Shown here: piece after piece, positions 8,545 to 16,465 of the stretch | Layout of the letters: each line of letters begins with the position of its first letter | Numbering within the stretch: position 1 is the first letter of the stretch | Source of the DNA: Olsenella uli | GTDB lineage: Bacteria; Actinomycetota; Coriobacteriia; Coriobacteriales; Atopobiaceae | Direction of reading: 5' to 3' | DNA: 64,000 nt | NCBI RefSeq assembly: GCF_901212655.1 | Contig: NZ_CAAKON010000020.1 | Span: forward strand, 123,722 to 187,721 | Translations under genes and position numbers: made by a program | Notes under the pieces: model-generated | Seen by the model: only the letters and a program-made list of their open reading frames with translations | Told to the model about the DNA's origin: nothing | The model's database searches: none

Positions 8545-9417
8545 TTAGTTCCAGGCCTTGCCGTCAGAGCCGAAGTCGCAGATGAGCTTCTTGGTGTGAT
8601 CGACGATGGCCTGCTTGCCCGGGGCCATGAGCTTGCGCGGGTCAAAGCCCTTGCCCTGCTGGTCCTTGCCCTCCTCGATGTACTTGCGCGTAGCCTCGGC
8701 GAAGACAATCTGAAGGTCGGTGTTGACGTTGATCTTGGAGACGCCGAGCTTGATGGCCTTCTGGACCTGCTCCAGGGGAATGCCGGAGCCGCCGTGGAGG
8801 ACGAGCGGCAGGTCGCCCGTGAGGGCCTTGATCTCACCGAGGCGCTCGAAGGAGAGACCCTGCCAGTCGGCGGGATAGACGCCGTGGATGTTGCCGATGC
8901 CGCAGGCGAGGAAGTCGACGCCGAGGTCGGCGATCTGCTTGCACTGCTCGGGGTCGGCCAGCTCGCCGGCGGAGGTCACGCCGTCCTCGGTGCCACCAAT
9001 GCCACCAACCTCGGCCTCGATGGAGATGCCCTTGGAATGGGCGAGCTTGACGAGCTCGGCCGTGCGGTCGAGGTTCGTCTGGAAGTCGGCCTCGTGGGAG
9101 CCGTCATACATGATGGAGGTGAAGCCGGCCTCGATGCACTGGAAGCAGGCCTCGTAGGAGCCGTGATCGAGGTGCAGGGCGACGGGGACGGTGATGTTCA
9201 TGTCCTCGACAAGCTGGTGCACGAGCTGGGAGACGACCTTGAAGCTGGTCTGCCACTTGGCGGCGCCAGAGGTGCACTGGATGATCATCGGGCTCTGGGT
9301 CTCCTCGGCGGCCTGGAGAATGGCCGTGGCCCACTCGAGGTTGTTGGTGTTGAACGCACCGATGCCGTAGTGGCCCTTCTCGGCGTGCTGGAGCATAGTG
9401 GCTGCGTTGACGAGCAT
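8545..9417 (-). CDS. fba: Class II fructose-bisphosphate aldolase
   Basis: A 290-residue zinc-dependent aldolase that cleaves fructose-1,6-bisphosphate to DHAP and glyceraldehyde-3-phosphate in glycolysis. Family motifs include GAFNTNNLEW, the zinc ligands in ALHLDHG, GNIHGVYP and LHGGSGIP, and the catalytic NVNTDLQ region. Length matches the class IIB/short type. The ATG is preceded by GGAGG with 5-nt spacing (ggaggtacgttATG). It appears monocistronic, with a consensus -10 about 45 bp upstream and its own terminator. A related tagatose-bisphosphate specificity cannot be excluded by eye. Confidence 0.95.
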   Translation of the reverse strand: MLVNAATMLQHAEKGHYGIGAFNTNNLEWATAILQAAEETQSPMIIQCTSGAAKWQTSFKVVSQLVHQLVEDMNITVPVALHLDHGSYEACFQCIEAGFTSIMYDGSHEADFQTNLDRTAELVKLAHSKGISIEAEVGGIGGTEDGVTSAGELADPEQCKQIADLGVDFLACGIGNIHGVYPADWQGLSFERLGEIKALTGDLPLVLHGGSGIPLEQVQKAIKLGVSKINVNTDLQIVFAEATRKYIEEGKDQQGKGFDPRKLMAPGKQAIVDHTKKLICDFGSDGKAWN

Positions 9418-9458
9418 AACGTACCTCCATAACGTGACGGTGACACTAACCGATTCGC

Positions 9459-9464
9459 ATTATA
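9459..9464 (-). promoter_or_regulatory. Consensus -10 element of fba
   Basis: The minus strand reads TATAAT 42-47 nt upstream of the fba ATG. No convincing -35 hexamer is seen at the right distance. Nothing else is recognisable in the 9418-9652 spacer. Confidence 0.5.
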
Positions 9465-9652
9465 GCCACGCTTGCGGGGAACTTACCCCCACGCGCGTTA
9501 GCTTTTTGCGAAAATATGCTGCTAGATGGCCAAGTTGCTCAGCGGTTGATGGTCATTTTGGCACAAGCGGATACGCGCGGCGTCTTTCCCTCGCATGCAT
9601 AAAACTTGACCACCGTCGCATATTGCGGGGGTCAAACGAATTACCTTTGGCT

Positions 9653-10216
9653 CTAGCGGATGAAGTTAGTGCGAGCCTTCTTCTCCTGCTCCGGAGCCTC
9701 GACGCCGGCCGCCTTGCCGGCCTCGATGCACTCGAGCATCCACGCCATGTTCTGGCCGAGACGCCTCATCGTGGAGACGCCCTCCTCGTCGCGAAGGACC
9801 TCCTCCGGCGTGTTGCCGTGCACCTCGCACCAGTAGCTCGAGCTCACGAGCGGCATCTCGGCAATGGTGGGGTACTTGGCAAGCGCGTCGAGCGTCGCCG
9901 TCGTGCCGGCACGCCGCGCGGAGGCAACCACGGCGCAAGGCTTGTGCGCGAGCTGCGCGTAGGAGGCCCTCCCAAACAGGTGGTCGAGGAAGAGCTCGAC
10001 CTCGCCGGATGGGCTCGCATAGTAGACCGGCGAACCGATCACCATGGCGTCGCAGGTGTTGAGCAGGTCGAGAGCGAGGTCCTCGGCCCCCTCGTCGGTG
10101 ACGTGCACCATCTCGGAGTCGACACCCCGCGCCGCGAGCTCGTCGCCGATGACGCCCAGCGCCGTGTACGTGCAACCCTTCGCGCGGCGGCTTCCATTGA
10201 TAAGCAGGACCTTCAT
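9653..10216 (-). CDS. Flavodoxin-fold NAD(P)H-dependent FMN oxidoreductase family protein
   Basis: A 187-residue protein of the NADPH-dependent FMN reductase/flavodoxin-like family. The N-terminus MKVLLINGSRRAKGCTYTAL is the typical FMN-phosphate-binding segment, and GSPVYYASPSGEVELFLD (about residue 76) is the second signature. It probably reduces flavins, quinones or iron-sulfur partners with NAD(P)H in the cytoplasm; the physiological substrate is unknown. ATG 10216 is chosen because GGGAAGG stands 6 nt upstream, whereas an upstream TTG would abut that sequence. It is followed on the transcript by a spacer leading to fba. Confidence 0.85.
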   Translation of the reverse strand: MKVLLINGSRRAKGCTYTALGVIGDELAARGVDSEMVHVTDEGAEDLALDLLNTCDAMVIGSPVYYASPSGEVELFLDHLFGRASYAQLAHKPCAVVASARRAGTTATLDALAKYPTIAEMPLVSSSYWCEVHGNTPEEVLRDEEGVSTMRRLGQNMAWMLECIEAGKAAGVEAPEQEKKARTNFIR

Positions 10217-10250
10217 GGCCAACCTTCCCTTCTGCCGGACCAGCCGGCGC

Positions 10251-11111
10251 CTAGCGCCCAGACGACAGGCGCTCCGCAGCCTCCACCACGTGGGCGGCGA
10301 GCACCGAGGTGGTGACGGACCCTACGCCGCGGGGCACGGGCGTCACGCCGGCGGCCACCCCTGAGACGGAGGCATAGTCCACGTCTCCCGTGATGCCGCC
10401 GGCACCGTCATCGTTTGTACCCACATCGACGACGATGGAGCCCGCAGAGACCATGCTGGCCCCCACCGCACCGGCGCGGCCCATGCAGCTCACGAGCACC
10501 TCGCCGCGGCGGCACTCCGAGGCGAGGTCGCGGGTGTGCGAGTGGCAGAGGGTGACCGTGGCGCCGCGTGCGAGCAGCAGCTGCGCGAGCGGCCTGCCCA
10601 CGACGAGGCTCCTGCCGAGCACCACGGCACGCGCGCCGTCGAGCTGCACCTCGTAGTGCTCGAGCAGGCGCACCACGGCTTCGGCCGTGCAGGGGGCATA
10701 GCCCTCGCCCGCACCCGTGAAGGTGGCGGCAAGCGAAGCCGGCGTCATGCCATCCACGTCCTTCGCGGCGCCCACGCAGGCGATGGCCGAGCGCTCGTCG
10801 AGACCCGGGGCGAGCGGGCGCAGCAGAAGGATGCCGTGCGTGGCGGGGTCGCCGGCCAGGCTCGTGAGCACAGCCTCGAGCTCGTCCTGAGAGACGTCGC
10901 CAGGCAGGGCCGACACGTCGCAGGCGATACCCACCTTGCCCATCCTCGAGCGTGCGCCACGCTCGTAGGCGAGGTCTCCCGGCTCCTCGCCCACCCGCAC
11001 GATGGCCAGACGCGGCTCGACGCCACGACCCTTCAGTGCATCCACGCGAGGCGCCAGGTCCTCGCAGATGGCGGCGGCGACGGGGGCGCCACGCAACTCG
11101 CGGGCCGTCAC
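10251..11111 (-). CDS. folD: FolD-family methylene-THF dehydrogenase (cyclohydrolase Lys not conserved)
   Basis: A 286-residue FolD-family protein interconverting methylene-THF and methenyl-THF with NAD(P). The GTG start overlaps the fchA stop (GTGA). The NADP-binding region is seen in VVLGRSLVVGRPLAQLL and the C-terminal signature in TPVPRGVGSVTTSVLAAHV. The usual catalytic segment Y-x-x-x-K reads YERGARSRMGKVGI, so alanine replaces the lysine needed for cyclohydrolase activity in bifunctional FolD. The neighbouring FchA could supply that step, leaving this enzyme as a dehydrogenase. This functional split is an inference from the alignment by eye. Confidence 0.88.
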   Translation of the reverse strand: MTARELRGAPVAAAICEDLAPRVDALKGRGVEPRLAIVRVGEEPGDLAYERGARSRMGKVGIACDVSALPGDVSQDELEAVLTSLAGDPATHGILLLRPLAPGLDERSAIACVGAAKDVDGMTPASLAATFTGAGEGYAPCTAEAVVRLLEHYEVQLDGARAVVLGRSLVVGRPLAQLLLARGATVTLCHSHTRDLASECRRGEVLVSCMGRAGAVGASMVSAGSIVVDVGTNDDGAGGITGDVDYASVSGVAAGVTPVPRGVGSVTTSVLAAHVVEAAERLSSGR

Positions 11112-11740
11112 GAGAACCTCAGCTTCGCCGCAAAGTACACCTCGCGCGACCGCACCTCGGTGAGGCCCATGAGCTGGTCGGCCCGCTCGCACAGCGCCGC
11201 CGCCCGGGCGTCGTCGGACATCATGCGCGCGTTGGCGTGGACCGTGAGCGCCGCGCCGTCCGCTGCGGTGCGGGCGAGGCTCGCGGCAACGCCAACGTCC
11301 ACGACCGCGATCTTCGATCCGTGCTCAGCGAGCTCGTGGAGGGCGCCAAGGGATTCCAGGGCGCTCTCGAGGACCTCGAAGGGGGCCTCACAGGCAGATG
11401 CGAGCGCGCCATCGAGCGCCTCCGCGCGCGCGGCCACCTCCTCCGGCGTGGAGCGCGGCAGCTTCAGCGCCACCGTGACGGGCCGAAATCCCTCGGCGTC
11501 GGAGTTCGAGAGCTCGAGCATGCGGGCCCTCAGGCGCTCGCAGCTCTCGAGCGCCGAGCGAGCACCCTGCTCGAAGTCCGCATAGGCGCGCTTGCCCATC
11601 GTGAGACCCGCGACCATGCAGCCCAGCGCGCAGGCGAGCGAGCCTGCCAGCGCAGCCGCGCCACCCCCGCCAGGCACCGGCTCGGTTGACGCCACCGCGT
11701 CCAGATACCCCCGAACCGTCGTATCCGTGACCTCAGCCAT
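11108..11740 (-). CDS. fchA: FchA-type methenyl-THF cyclohydrolase / cyclodeaminase family protein
   Basis: A 210-residue all-helical protein of the formiminotransferase-cyclodeaminase C-domain family. The N-terminal signature [23 protein letters not shown] (about residue 17) is diagnostic. Such proteins act as methenyl-THF cyclohydrolase (FchA) or formimino-THF cyclodeaminase. Translational overlap with folD favours the cyclohydrolase role in one-carbon flux. ATG 11740 is chosen because GGGGAGAGGG lies just upstream and residues upstream of it have no family similarity. A second, degraded copy of the fchA-folD pair lies at 21611-22162. Confidence 0.9.
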   Translation of the reverse strand: MAEVTDTTVRGYLDAVASTEPVPGGGGAAALAGSLACALGCMVAGLTMGKRAYADFEQGARSALESCERLRARMLELSNSDAEGFRPVTVALKLPRSTPEEVAARAEALDGALASACEAPFEVLESALESLGALHELAEHGSKIAVVDVGVAASLARTAADGAALTVHANARMMSDDARAAALCERADQLMGLTEVRSREVYFAAKLRFS

Positions 11741-11801
11741 CCCTCTCCCCTCTTTCGACAACCAAACCATCCTACCGAAAACGAGTCGAGAGCTCCGAGC
11801 T

Positions 11802-11896
11802 GCGTCACCCTCCAAGCTCTCTCGACAAGATGGAGGCACCGGCAATCAGCCGCGCGCCCAACGACGTCACCCTCCCTCCCAACAAGGTGGAGGCAC
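11802..11896 (-). repeat. Two imperfect direct repeats upstream of fchA
   Basis: CGTCACCCTCC, a variable 8-14 nt segment, and CAAG(A/G)TGGAGGCACC occur at 11803-11840 and 11865-11896. On the minus (fchA sense) strand each copy reads CCTCC...GGAGG and could form a small hairpin. The repeats stand 60-160 nt before the fchA ATG, so they may lie in its leader. They do not match any riboswitch class I know. Confidence 0.45.
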
Positions 11897-11916
11897 CCCG
11901 CGTCCGCGTCAACAGA

Positions 11917-12006
11917 GCCGAGGCCAGGCATACCCCGAAGCGCAGGGCTGAGGGACTATTCGCGACGCGAAAAGTCCCTCAGCACAGGGGTATGCCTGGC
12001 CTCGGC
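11917..12006. repeat. Long nested inverted repeat (20 + 11 + 6 bp arms)
   Basis: The outer arms 11917-11936 and 11987-12006 are perfect 20-bp inverted copies (GCCGAGGCCAGGCATACCCC and its complement). Inside them GCTGAGGGACT (11947-11957) pairs with AGTCCCTCAGC (11973-11983), and inside that TTCGCG pairs with CGCGAA around a single A. The whole 90 bp can fold into one long interrupted hairpin between the APH-like gene and fchA. It lacks a U-tract. It could be a terminator, a cruciform site or a small palindromic element. Confidence 0.75.
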
Positions 12007-12029
12007 GGTCAGGTTGATCCGGCTCAAGC

Positions 12030-12791
12030 CTACTGGTACTCGGCCACGTCGATCCAGCTGCGGAGGAACTCCTCCTCCTTGGCCTCGCGGTGGCGCGCAA
12101 GCTCGGAGGCGGCGACGATGGACATCCAGCGACGCACGACCTGCATCGGCATGTCGGCCATCTTGCAGAACATGATGAGGTACTTGTCGGCCAGGTCCAG
12201 GTCCTCAAGCGCAAAGAGCAGGTAGGTCATGGCGGCGTCGGCGGCAGGCGAGCCCTGGGTGGCGTGCGCCCAGTCGCAGACGTAGAGCAGGCCGTCGTCG
12301 CCCACGATGACATTCGTGGGGTTGAAGTCGCCGTGGCAGACCTTCGACTCCACCTTCATGCCGTCCAGGCGGATGAGCAGCTCGTAGCGCGTCGTGGCGT
12401 CAATCTCGGTGAGCGAGTTGATCATGCGGGCGTACTTGTCGCGCTGGCGGTTGAGCAGAGGCGCGGTGTGGCCGTTGATCTCCAGCTGCAGGCGCACGAA
12501 CTGCTCGAGGTACATGTCGACGTTCTTCTTGTCGGCCTTGATGCGCTCGGCGAGCGTGTTGCCCGGGACCTTCTCGGTGGCAAGCGCCCAGCCCTCGTCG
12601 CTCTTGGAGACCTCGAGGATGTGCGGGACGCGAATGCCCGTCTCCTGAATGCGCGCGAGGTTGAGGCCCTCATTGAAGACGTCGCTCTCGGGCTTGGAGG
12701 CGTTGAACACCTTAACGATGCGGTCGCCGCAGTCATAGACGACCTTGTTGCCGCGGCTCACCAGGACGGTCTTGTTCTCGGGAAGCTCCAT
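12030..12791 (-). CDS. Aminoglycoside-phosphotransferase (APH)-fold kinase family protein
   Basis: A 253-residue kinase-like protein. The catalytic loop HGDFNPTNVIV (about residue 156) and the metal-binding VCDWAHATQG (about 171) are those of the APH/choline kinase family. An N-terminal lobe with KVVYDCGDRIVKVF carries the probable ATP-binding lysine. Proteins of this type phosphorylate small molecules (sugars, choline, drugs), and the substrate here cannot be told. There is no resistance-gene context. The ATG is preceded by GAAGGAGGG with 6-nt spacing. It is probably a single-gene unit; the downstream flank carries the long inverted repeat. Confidence 0.82.
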   Translation of the reverse strand: MELPENKTVLVSRGNKVVYDCGDRIVKVFNASKPESDVFNEGLNLARIQETGIRVPHILEVSKSDEGWALATEKVPGNTLAERIKADKKNVDMYLEQFVRLQLEINGHTAPLLNRQRDKYARMINSLTEIDATTRYELLIRLDGMKVESKVCHGDFNPTNVIVGDDGLLYVCDWAHATQGSPAADAAMTYLLFALEDLDLADKYLIMFCKMADMPMQVVRRWMSIVAASELARHREAKEEEFLRSWIDVAEYQ

Positions 12792-12954
12792 GGGTAACCC
12801 TCCTTCGGGTTTGATTTCCCAAACTATATCCCCTGCCCGCCGCCAGATGAGTCCGCCGCCGGCCCCATGCAGACCAAGGGACGGCAGCGCTCGGCAGACG
12901 GCGCGCCAGAAGGCGCCGGCACCCGCGGCAACGGATGCCGGCGGTCACTACGGG

Positions 12955-15570
12955 TTAGTCCTCGTAGCTCTTGGGCTCGCGGCCGTAGTAGGCGTCGAGG
13001 TAGAGCTCCTTGATCTCGCTCATGAGCGGATAGCGCGGGTTCGCCGGCGTGCACTGGTCGTTGAACGCGTTCTCGGTCATCTCGTCGAGCGTGTCGAGGA
13101 AGTACTTCTCGTCAACGCCGTACTCGGCGATCGTCGCCTTGGCGCCGCAGTGGGCCTTGAGCTCCTCGATCTTGTCCACGAACTTCTCGAAGACCTCCTG
13201 GTCGTTCTTGCCGGTGACGCCGCAGAAGCGGGCGGCCTCGGCGTAGCGGGCCAGGGTGTGGGGGTAGGCGTACTGCGGGAAGGTGCCCATCTTCGTGGGC
13301 TTCTCGGCCGCGTTGTAGCGCATGACGCGGGTGAGGATGACGGCGTTGGCCAGGCCGTGCGGGATGTGGTGGTAGGCGCCGAGCTTGTGGGCCATGGAGT
13401 GGTTAAGGCCGAGGAAGGCGTTGGCGAAGGCCATGCCGGCGAGGCAGGAGGCGTTGGCCATGCGCTCGCGGGCCTCGGGGTCGGCGGCGCCCTTGTCGTA
13501 GGCGCGCGGCAGGTACTCGAAGACGAGCTTCATGGCCTTGAGCGCCATGGAGTCAGACCAGTCGCTCGCCATGACGGACACGTAGGCCTCGAGGGCGTGC
13601 GTGAGGACGTCGAGGCCGGAGGCCGAGGTGAGGCCCTTGGGCTGGGAGTCCATGTTGTTGGCGTCGACGATGGCCATGTTCGGCAGCAGCGCGTAGTCGG
13701 CGAGCGGCCACTTGATGCCCGTCTCGGCGTCGGTGATGACGGAGAACGGCGTGCACTCGGAGCCGGTGCCCGAGGAGGTCGGGATGGCCACGAAGTAGGC
13801 CTTGGAGCCCATCTCCGGGTAGGTGAAGACCCTCTTGCGGATGTCCATGAAGTCCATGGCCATGTCCTCGAAGTTGGCCTCGGGGTGCTCGTAGAGAACC
13901 CACATGATCTTGCCGGCGTCCATGGCGGAGCCACCGCCGAAGGCGATGATCACGTCGGGCTCGAAGCTCGTGAGGATCTTCGCGCCCTCACGCGCGCACT
14001 GCAGCGTGGGGTCGGGCGCAACGTCCCAGAAGCAGGCGTGCTCGATGCCGAGCTCGTCGAGCTTCTGCTCGATCGGCTTGATGTAGCCGTTCTTGAACAG
14101 GAACTGGTCGGTGACGATAAAGGCGCGCTTCTTGTGCATGACAGAGCCCAGCTCGTCGAGCGCCACCGGCTGGCAGCCCCTCTTGAAGTAGACCTTCTCG
14201 GGTGCACGGAACCAGAGCATGTTCTCCCGCCTCTCAGCGACCGTCTTATAGTTGAGCAGGTGCTTGGGACCCACGTTCTCGGAGACGGAGTTGCCGCCCC
14301 AAGAGCCGCAGCCCAGCGTCAGCGACGGGGCCATCTTGAAGTTGTAGAGGTCGCCAATGCCGCCCTGGGAGCTCGGGGTGTTCACGAGGATGCGACAGGT
14401 CTTCATGGCGTCGGCGTGCTTGGCCATCTTCTCCTTCTCCGTCGTGGCGATGTAGAGGGAGGAGGTGTGGCCGGGGCCGCCGTCCATCACGAGGTGCTCG
14501 GCCTTGTCGATGGCCTCGTCAAAGGTCTTGGCCTTGTACATGGCCAGCACCGGCGAGAGCTTCTCGTGGGCCATCTCCTCGGACGGGTCGGTGCTCGTGA
14601 CCTCGCCGATGAGGATCTTGGTCTTCTCGGGAACCTCGACGCCCGCGATCTTGGCAATCGTGTAGGCGCTCTGGCCGACGATCTTGGCGTTCACGGAGCC
14701 GTTGATGATGACGGTCTTGCGGACGCGATCGAGCTCGGCGCCCTTGAGGAAGTAGCAGCCGCGGGCCTTGAACTCAGCCTTGACCTCGTCGTAGATGTCG
14801 GCGAGCACGGTCACGGACTGCTCGGAGGCGCAGATCATGCCGTTATCGAAGGTCTTGGAGTGGATGATCGAGTTGACGGCGAGCTTGATGTCGGCCGTGG
14901 AGTCGATGATGGCGGGCGTGTTGCCGGCTCCGACGCCCAGGGCGGGCTTGCCGGAGGAGTACGCGGCCTTGACCATGCCCGGGCCACCGGTGGCGAGGAT
15001 GATGTCGGCCGACCGCATGAGCTCGTTGGTGAGCTCGAGGGACGGTGCGCCGATCCAGTCGATGATGCCCTCGGGGGCGCCGGCGGCGACGGCGGCGTCG
15101 CGGACGATGCGGGCCGCGTCGATCGTGCACTTCTTGGCGCGAGGGTGTGGGCTGATCATGATGGCGTTGCGGGTCTTCAGGCAGATGAGGCACTTGAAGA
15201 TCGCCGTGGACGTCGGGTTGGTGGTCGGGATGACGGCAGCGACGATGCCGTAGGGCTCGGCGATGCGCTTGTAGCCGAACTCCGGGTCGTCCTCGACGAC
15301 GCCGCAGGTCTTCATGTTCTTGTACTTGTTGTAGATGTACTCGGCCGCGTAGTGGTTCTTGATGACCTTGTCCTCGACGATGCCCATGCCGGTCTCGGCA
15401 ACCGCATCCTTTGCCAGGGGGATTCGGGCCTTGTTGGCCGCGATGGCCGCAGCGTGGAAAATCTTGTCGACCTGCTCCTGAGAGAACGTCGCAAACTCGG
15501 CCTGCGCCTTGCGCATGCTGTTGAGCCGCGAGGTCAGTGCGTCGAGGCTGTCGATGACCTTTTCCGCCAT
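12955..15570 (-). CDS. adhE: Bifunctional aldehyde-alcohol dehydrogenase AdhE
   Basis: An 871-residue fusion of a CoA-acylating acetaldehyde dehydrogenase (N-terminal about 440 residues; catalytic Cys in [10 protein letters not shown]) and an iron-containing alcohol dehydrogenase (C-terminal part; [10 protein letters not shown] and the metal-binding [10 protein letters not shown]...PHGLANA region). It converts acetyl-CoA via acetaldehyde to ethanol, regenerating NAD in fermentation, and usually forms spirosomes. The start is supported by GGAGG 6 nt upstream. The 3' flank has a weak GCCGGCATCC/GGGTGCCGGC hairpin but no U-tract. A gene-free upstream region contains repeated GTGCATA motifs. Confidence 0.96.
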   Translation of the reverse strand: MAEKVIDSLDALTSRLNSMRKAQAEFATFSQEQVDKIFHAAAIAANKARIPLAKDAVAETGMGIVEDKVIKNHYAAEYIYNKYKNMKTCGVVEDDPEFGYKRIAEPYGIVAAVIPTTNPTSTAIFKCLICLKTRNAIMISPHPRAKKCTIDAARIVRDAAVAAGAPEGIIDWIGAPSLELTNELMRSADIILATGGPGMVKAAYSSGKPALGVGAGNTPAIIDSTADIKLAVNSIIHSKTFDNGMICASEQSVTVLADIYDEVKAEFKARGCYFLKGAELDRVRKTVIINGSVNAKIVGQSAYTIAKIAGVEVPEKTKILIGEVTSTDPSEEMAHEKLSPVLAMYKAKTFDEAIDKAEHLVMDGGPGHTSSLYIATTEKEKMAKHADAMKTCRILVNTPSSQGGIGDLYNFKMAPSLTLGCGSWGGNSVSENVGPKHLLNYKTVAERRENMLWFRAPEKVYFKRGCQPVALDELGSVMHKKRAFIVTDQFLFKNGYIKPIEQKLDELGIEHACFWDVAPDPTLQCAREGAKILTSFEPDVIIAFGGGSAMDAGKIMWVLYEHPEANFEDMAMDFMDIRKRVFTYPEMGSKAYFVAIPTSSGTGSECTPFSVITDAETGIKWPLADYALLPNMAIVDANNMDSQPKGLTSASGLDVLTHALEAYVSVMASDWSDSMALKAMKLVFEYLPRAYDKGAADPEARERMANASCLAGMAFANAFLGLNHSMAHKLGAYHHIPHGLANAVILTRVMRYNAAEKPTKMGTFPQYAYPHTLARYAEAARFCGVTGKNDQEVFEKFVDKIEELKAHCGAKATIAEYGVDEKYFLDTLDEMTENAFNDQCTPANPRYPLMSEIKELYLDAYYGREPKSYED

Positions 15571-16018
15571 AGCTACCTCCAGATTCTGTGGGACGTCCCG
15601 CGGGACGCGCCCAGGTTAACCACGATTGCAGATACGTGCATAAAACACGCTAAGAACTGGAATACATACTAGCCGGCCGGCTCCGGGCATATCTGCGGCG
15701 CAAACACCTTCGCCAGCCCATTAACCAGCAGTTGTCTATCCAAACATGGTCAAAGAGCGGTCAACTTGGCCCACAAATGACCACATTTGACTGTGCATAT
15801 GAAACGAAGTGTGCATAGCATTCGCGAATATGTGCATGAATCTGTGTCTCATGGCCGAATCCGTGCATATGAGAGGTATTTCCGAGGTCGAAACGGCGAA
15901 CGGTCAATTCGGCAAGGCGAGCGGCTGAGTACAAGATGCGACGCATGCCCATTCAGAACGTCAGTGCAGGCCAGAGAGACCCTCCCCCGATGGGCCCGCA
16001 CCTCTGGAGCAAACCCGC
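15571..16018. promoter_or_regulatory. Gene-free region upstream of adhE with repeated GTGCATA motifs
   Basis: No credible gene is seen in these 448 bases. GTGCATA occurs at 15636-15642, 15793-15799, 15811-15817 and 15863-15869, with a near copy TGTGCATG at 15831-15838. Three of the five are spaced about 20 bp apart, roughly two helical turns. They sit 66-300 bp upstream of adhE and could be operator sites for a redox or fermentation regulator; they do not match the Rex consensus. The region is locally AT-richer than its flanks. Confidence 0.4.
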
Positions 16019-16372
16019 CTAGCGAGCAAGCTCCGCCTCAAGCGAAAGCACGAACGCCCTCGCGTCGCGAGCTCCAGAACAATCGAGCAGACGCCATCCG
16101 CCCGAAACGGGACGAAAGCCGACCAGCGGACCGAAGCCTCTCTCGAGGGTACAGGACGCCTCGGCAAACAGAGGGTCCTCGCGAAGGCCCGCATAGCGCA
16201 CCTCGGCAACGGCCGGGTGGCAGCACAGGTAATTCGCGACAACCTGGGCCGTATCGGACGAGGCGGACCATCCGGCCTGTCCCATGGTCTCAGACAGGGC
16301 CTTCAGCTCACGCAACTTCGGATAGGAGCGGCCCTCAGGCCCATCGGCTTCGTGCTCGTCGTAGTCGGCCAC
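16019..16372 (-). CDS. Small protein resembling the C-terminal domain of Cys/Met-metabolism PLP enzymes
   Basis: A 117-residue protein. Residues about 44-75 (ANYLCCHPAVAEVRYAGL...) resemble the C-terminal domain of cystathionine gamma-synthase/lyase enzymes, where an almost identical pattern reads as L-x-x-HP-x-V-x-x-V-x-Y-P-G-L. The PLP-binding domain and lysine are absent, so it cannot be a lyase on its own. The GTG start is chosen because GAGGAGG lies 5 nt upstream. A thrS terminator separates it from thrS, so it is not merely a readthrough fragment. It may be a remnant or a repurposed domain; function unknown. Confidence 0.5.
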   Translation of the reverse strand: MADYDEHEADGPEGRSYPKLRELKALSETMGQAGWSASSDTAQVVANYLCCHPAVAEVRYAGLREDPLFAEASCTLERGFGPLVGFRPVSGGWRLLDCSGARDARAFVLSLEAELAR

Positions 16373-16408
16373 AGGAGCCTCCTCATCGAATGCGAATTGC
16401 AAGGAAAC

Positions 16409-16443
16409 GAAAAGGCGGGGCCCCGGAAGAACCGGAACCCCGC
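16409..16443 (-). terminator. Rho-independent terminator of thrS
   Basis: On the minus strand GCGGGGTTCCGG pairs with CCGGGGCCCCGC (12 bp with two G-U pairs) around TTCTT, followed by CTTTTCG. It lies 22 bp after the thrS stop. Confidence 0.85.
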
Positions 16444-16465
16444 ACATCACCTCAAAACGCCCGAC

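Noticed and set aside
12745..15672. A 975-codon plus-strand open frame antisense to adhE
   Set aside because: It is Val/Gly/Leu/Asp-rich in the manner of a GC-rich antisense frame, has no domain, and the minus strand encodes a full AdhE with a ribosome binding site.
15571..15960. Rex binding sites, or a small minus-strand gene of 63 codons upstream of adhE
   Set aside because: No TTGTGAA-type dyad is present, and the short frame has no ribosome binding site or protein-like composition.
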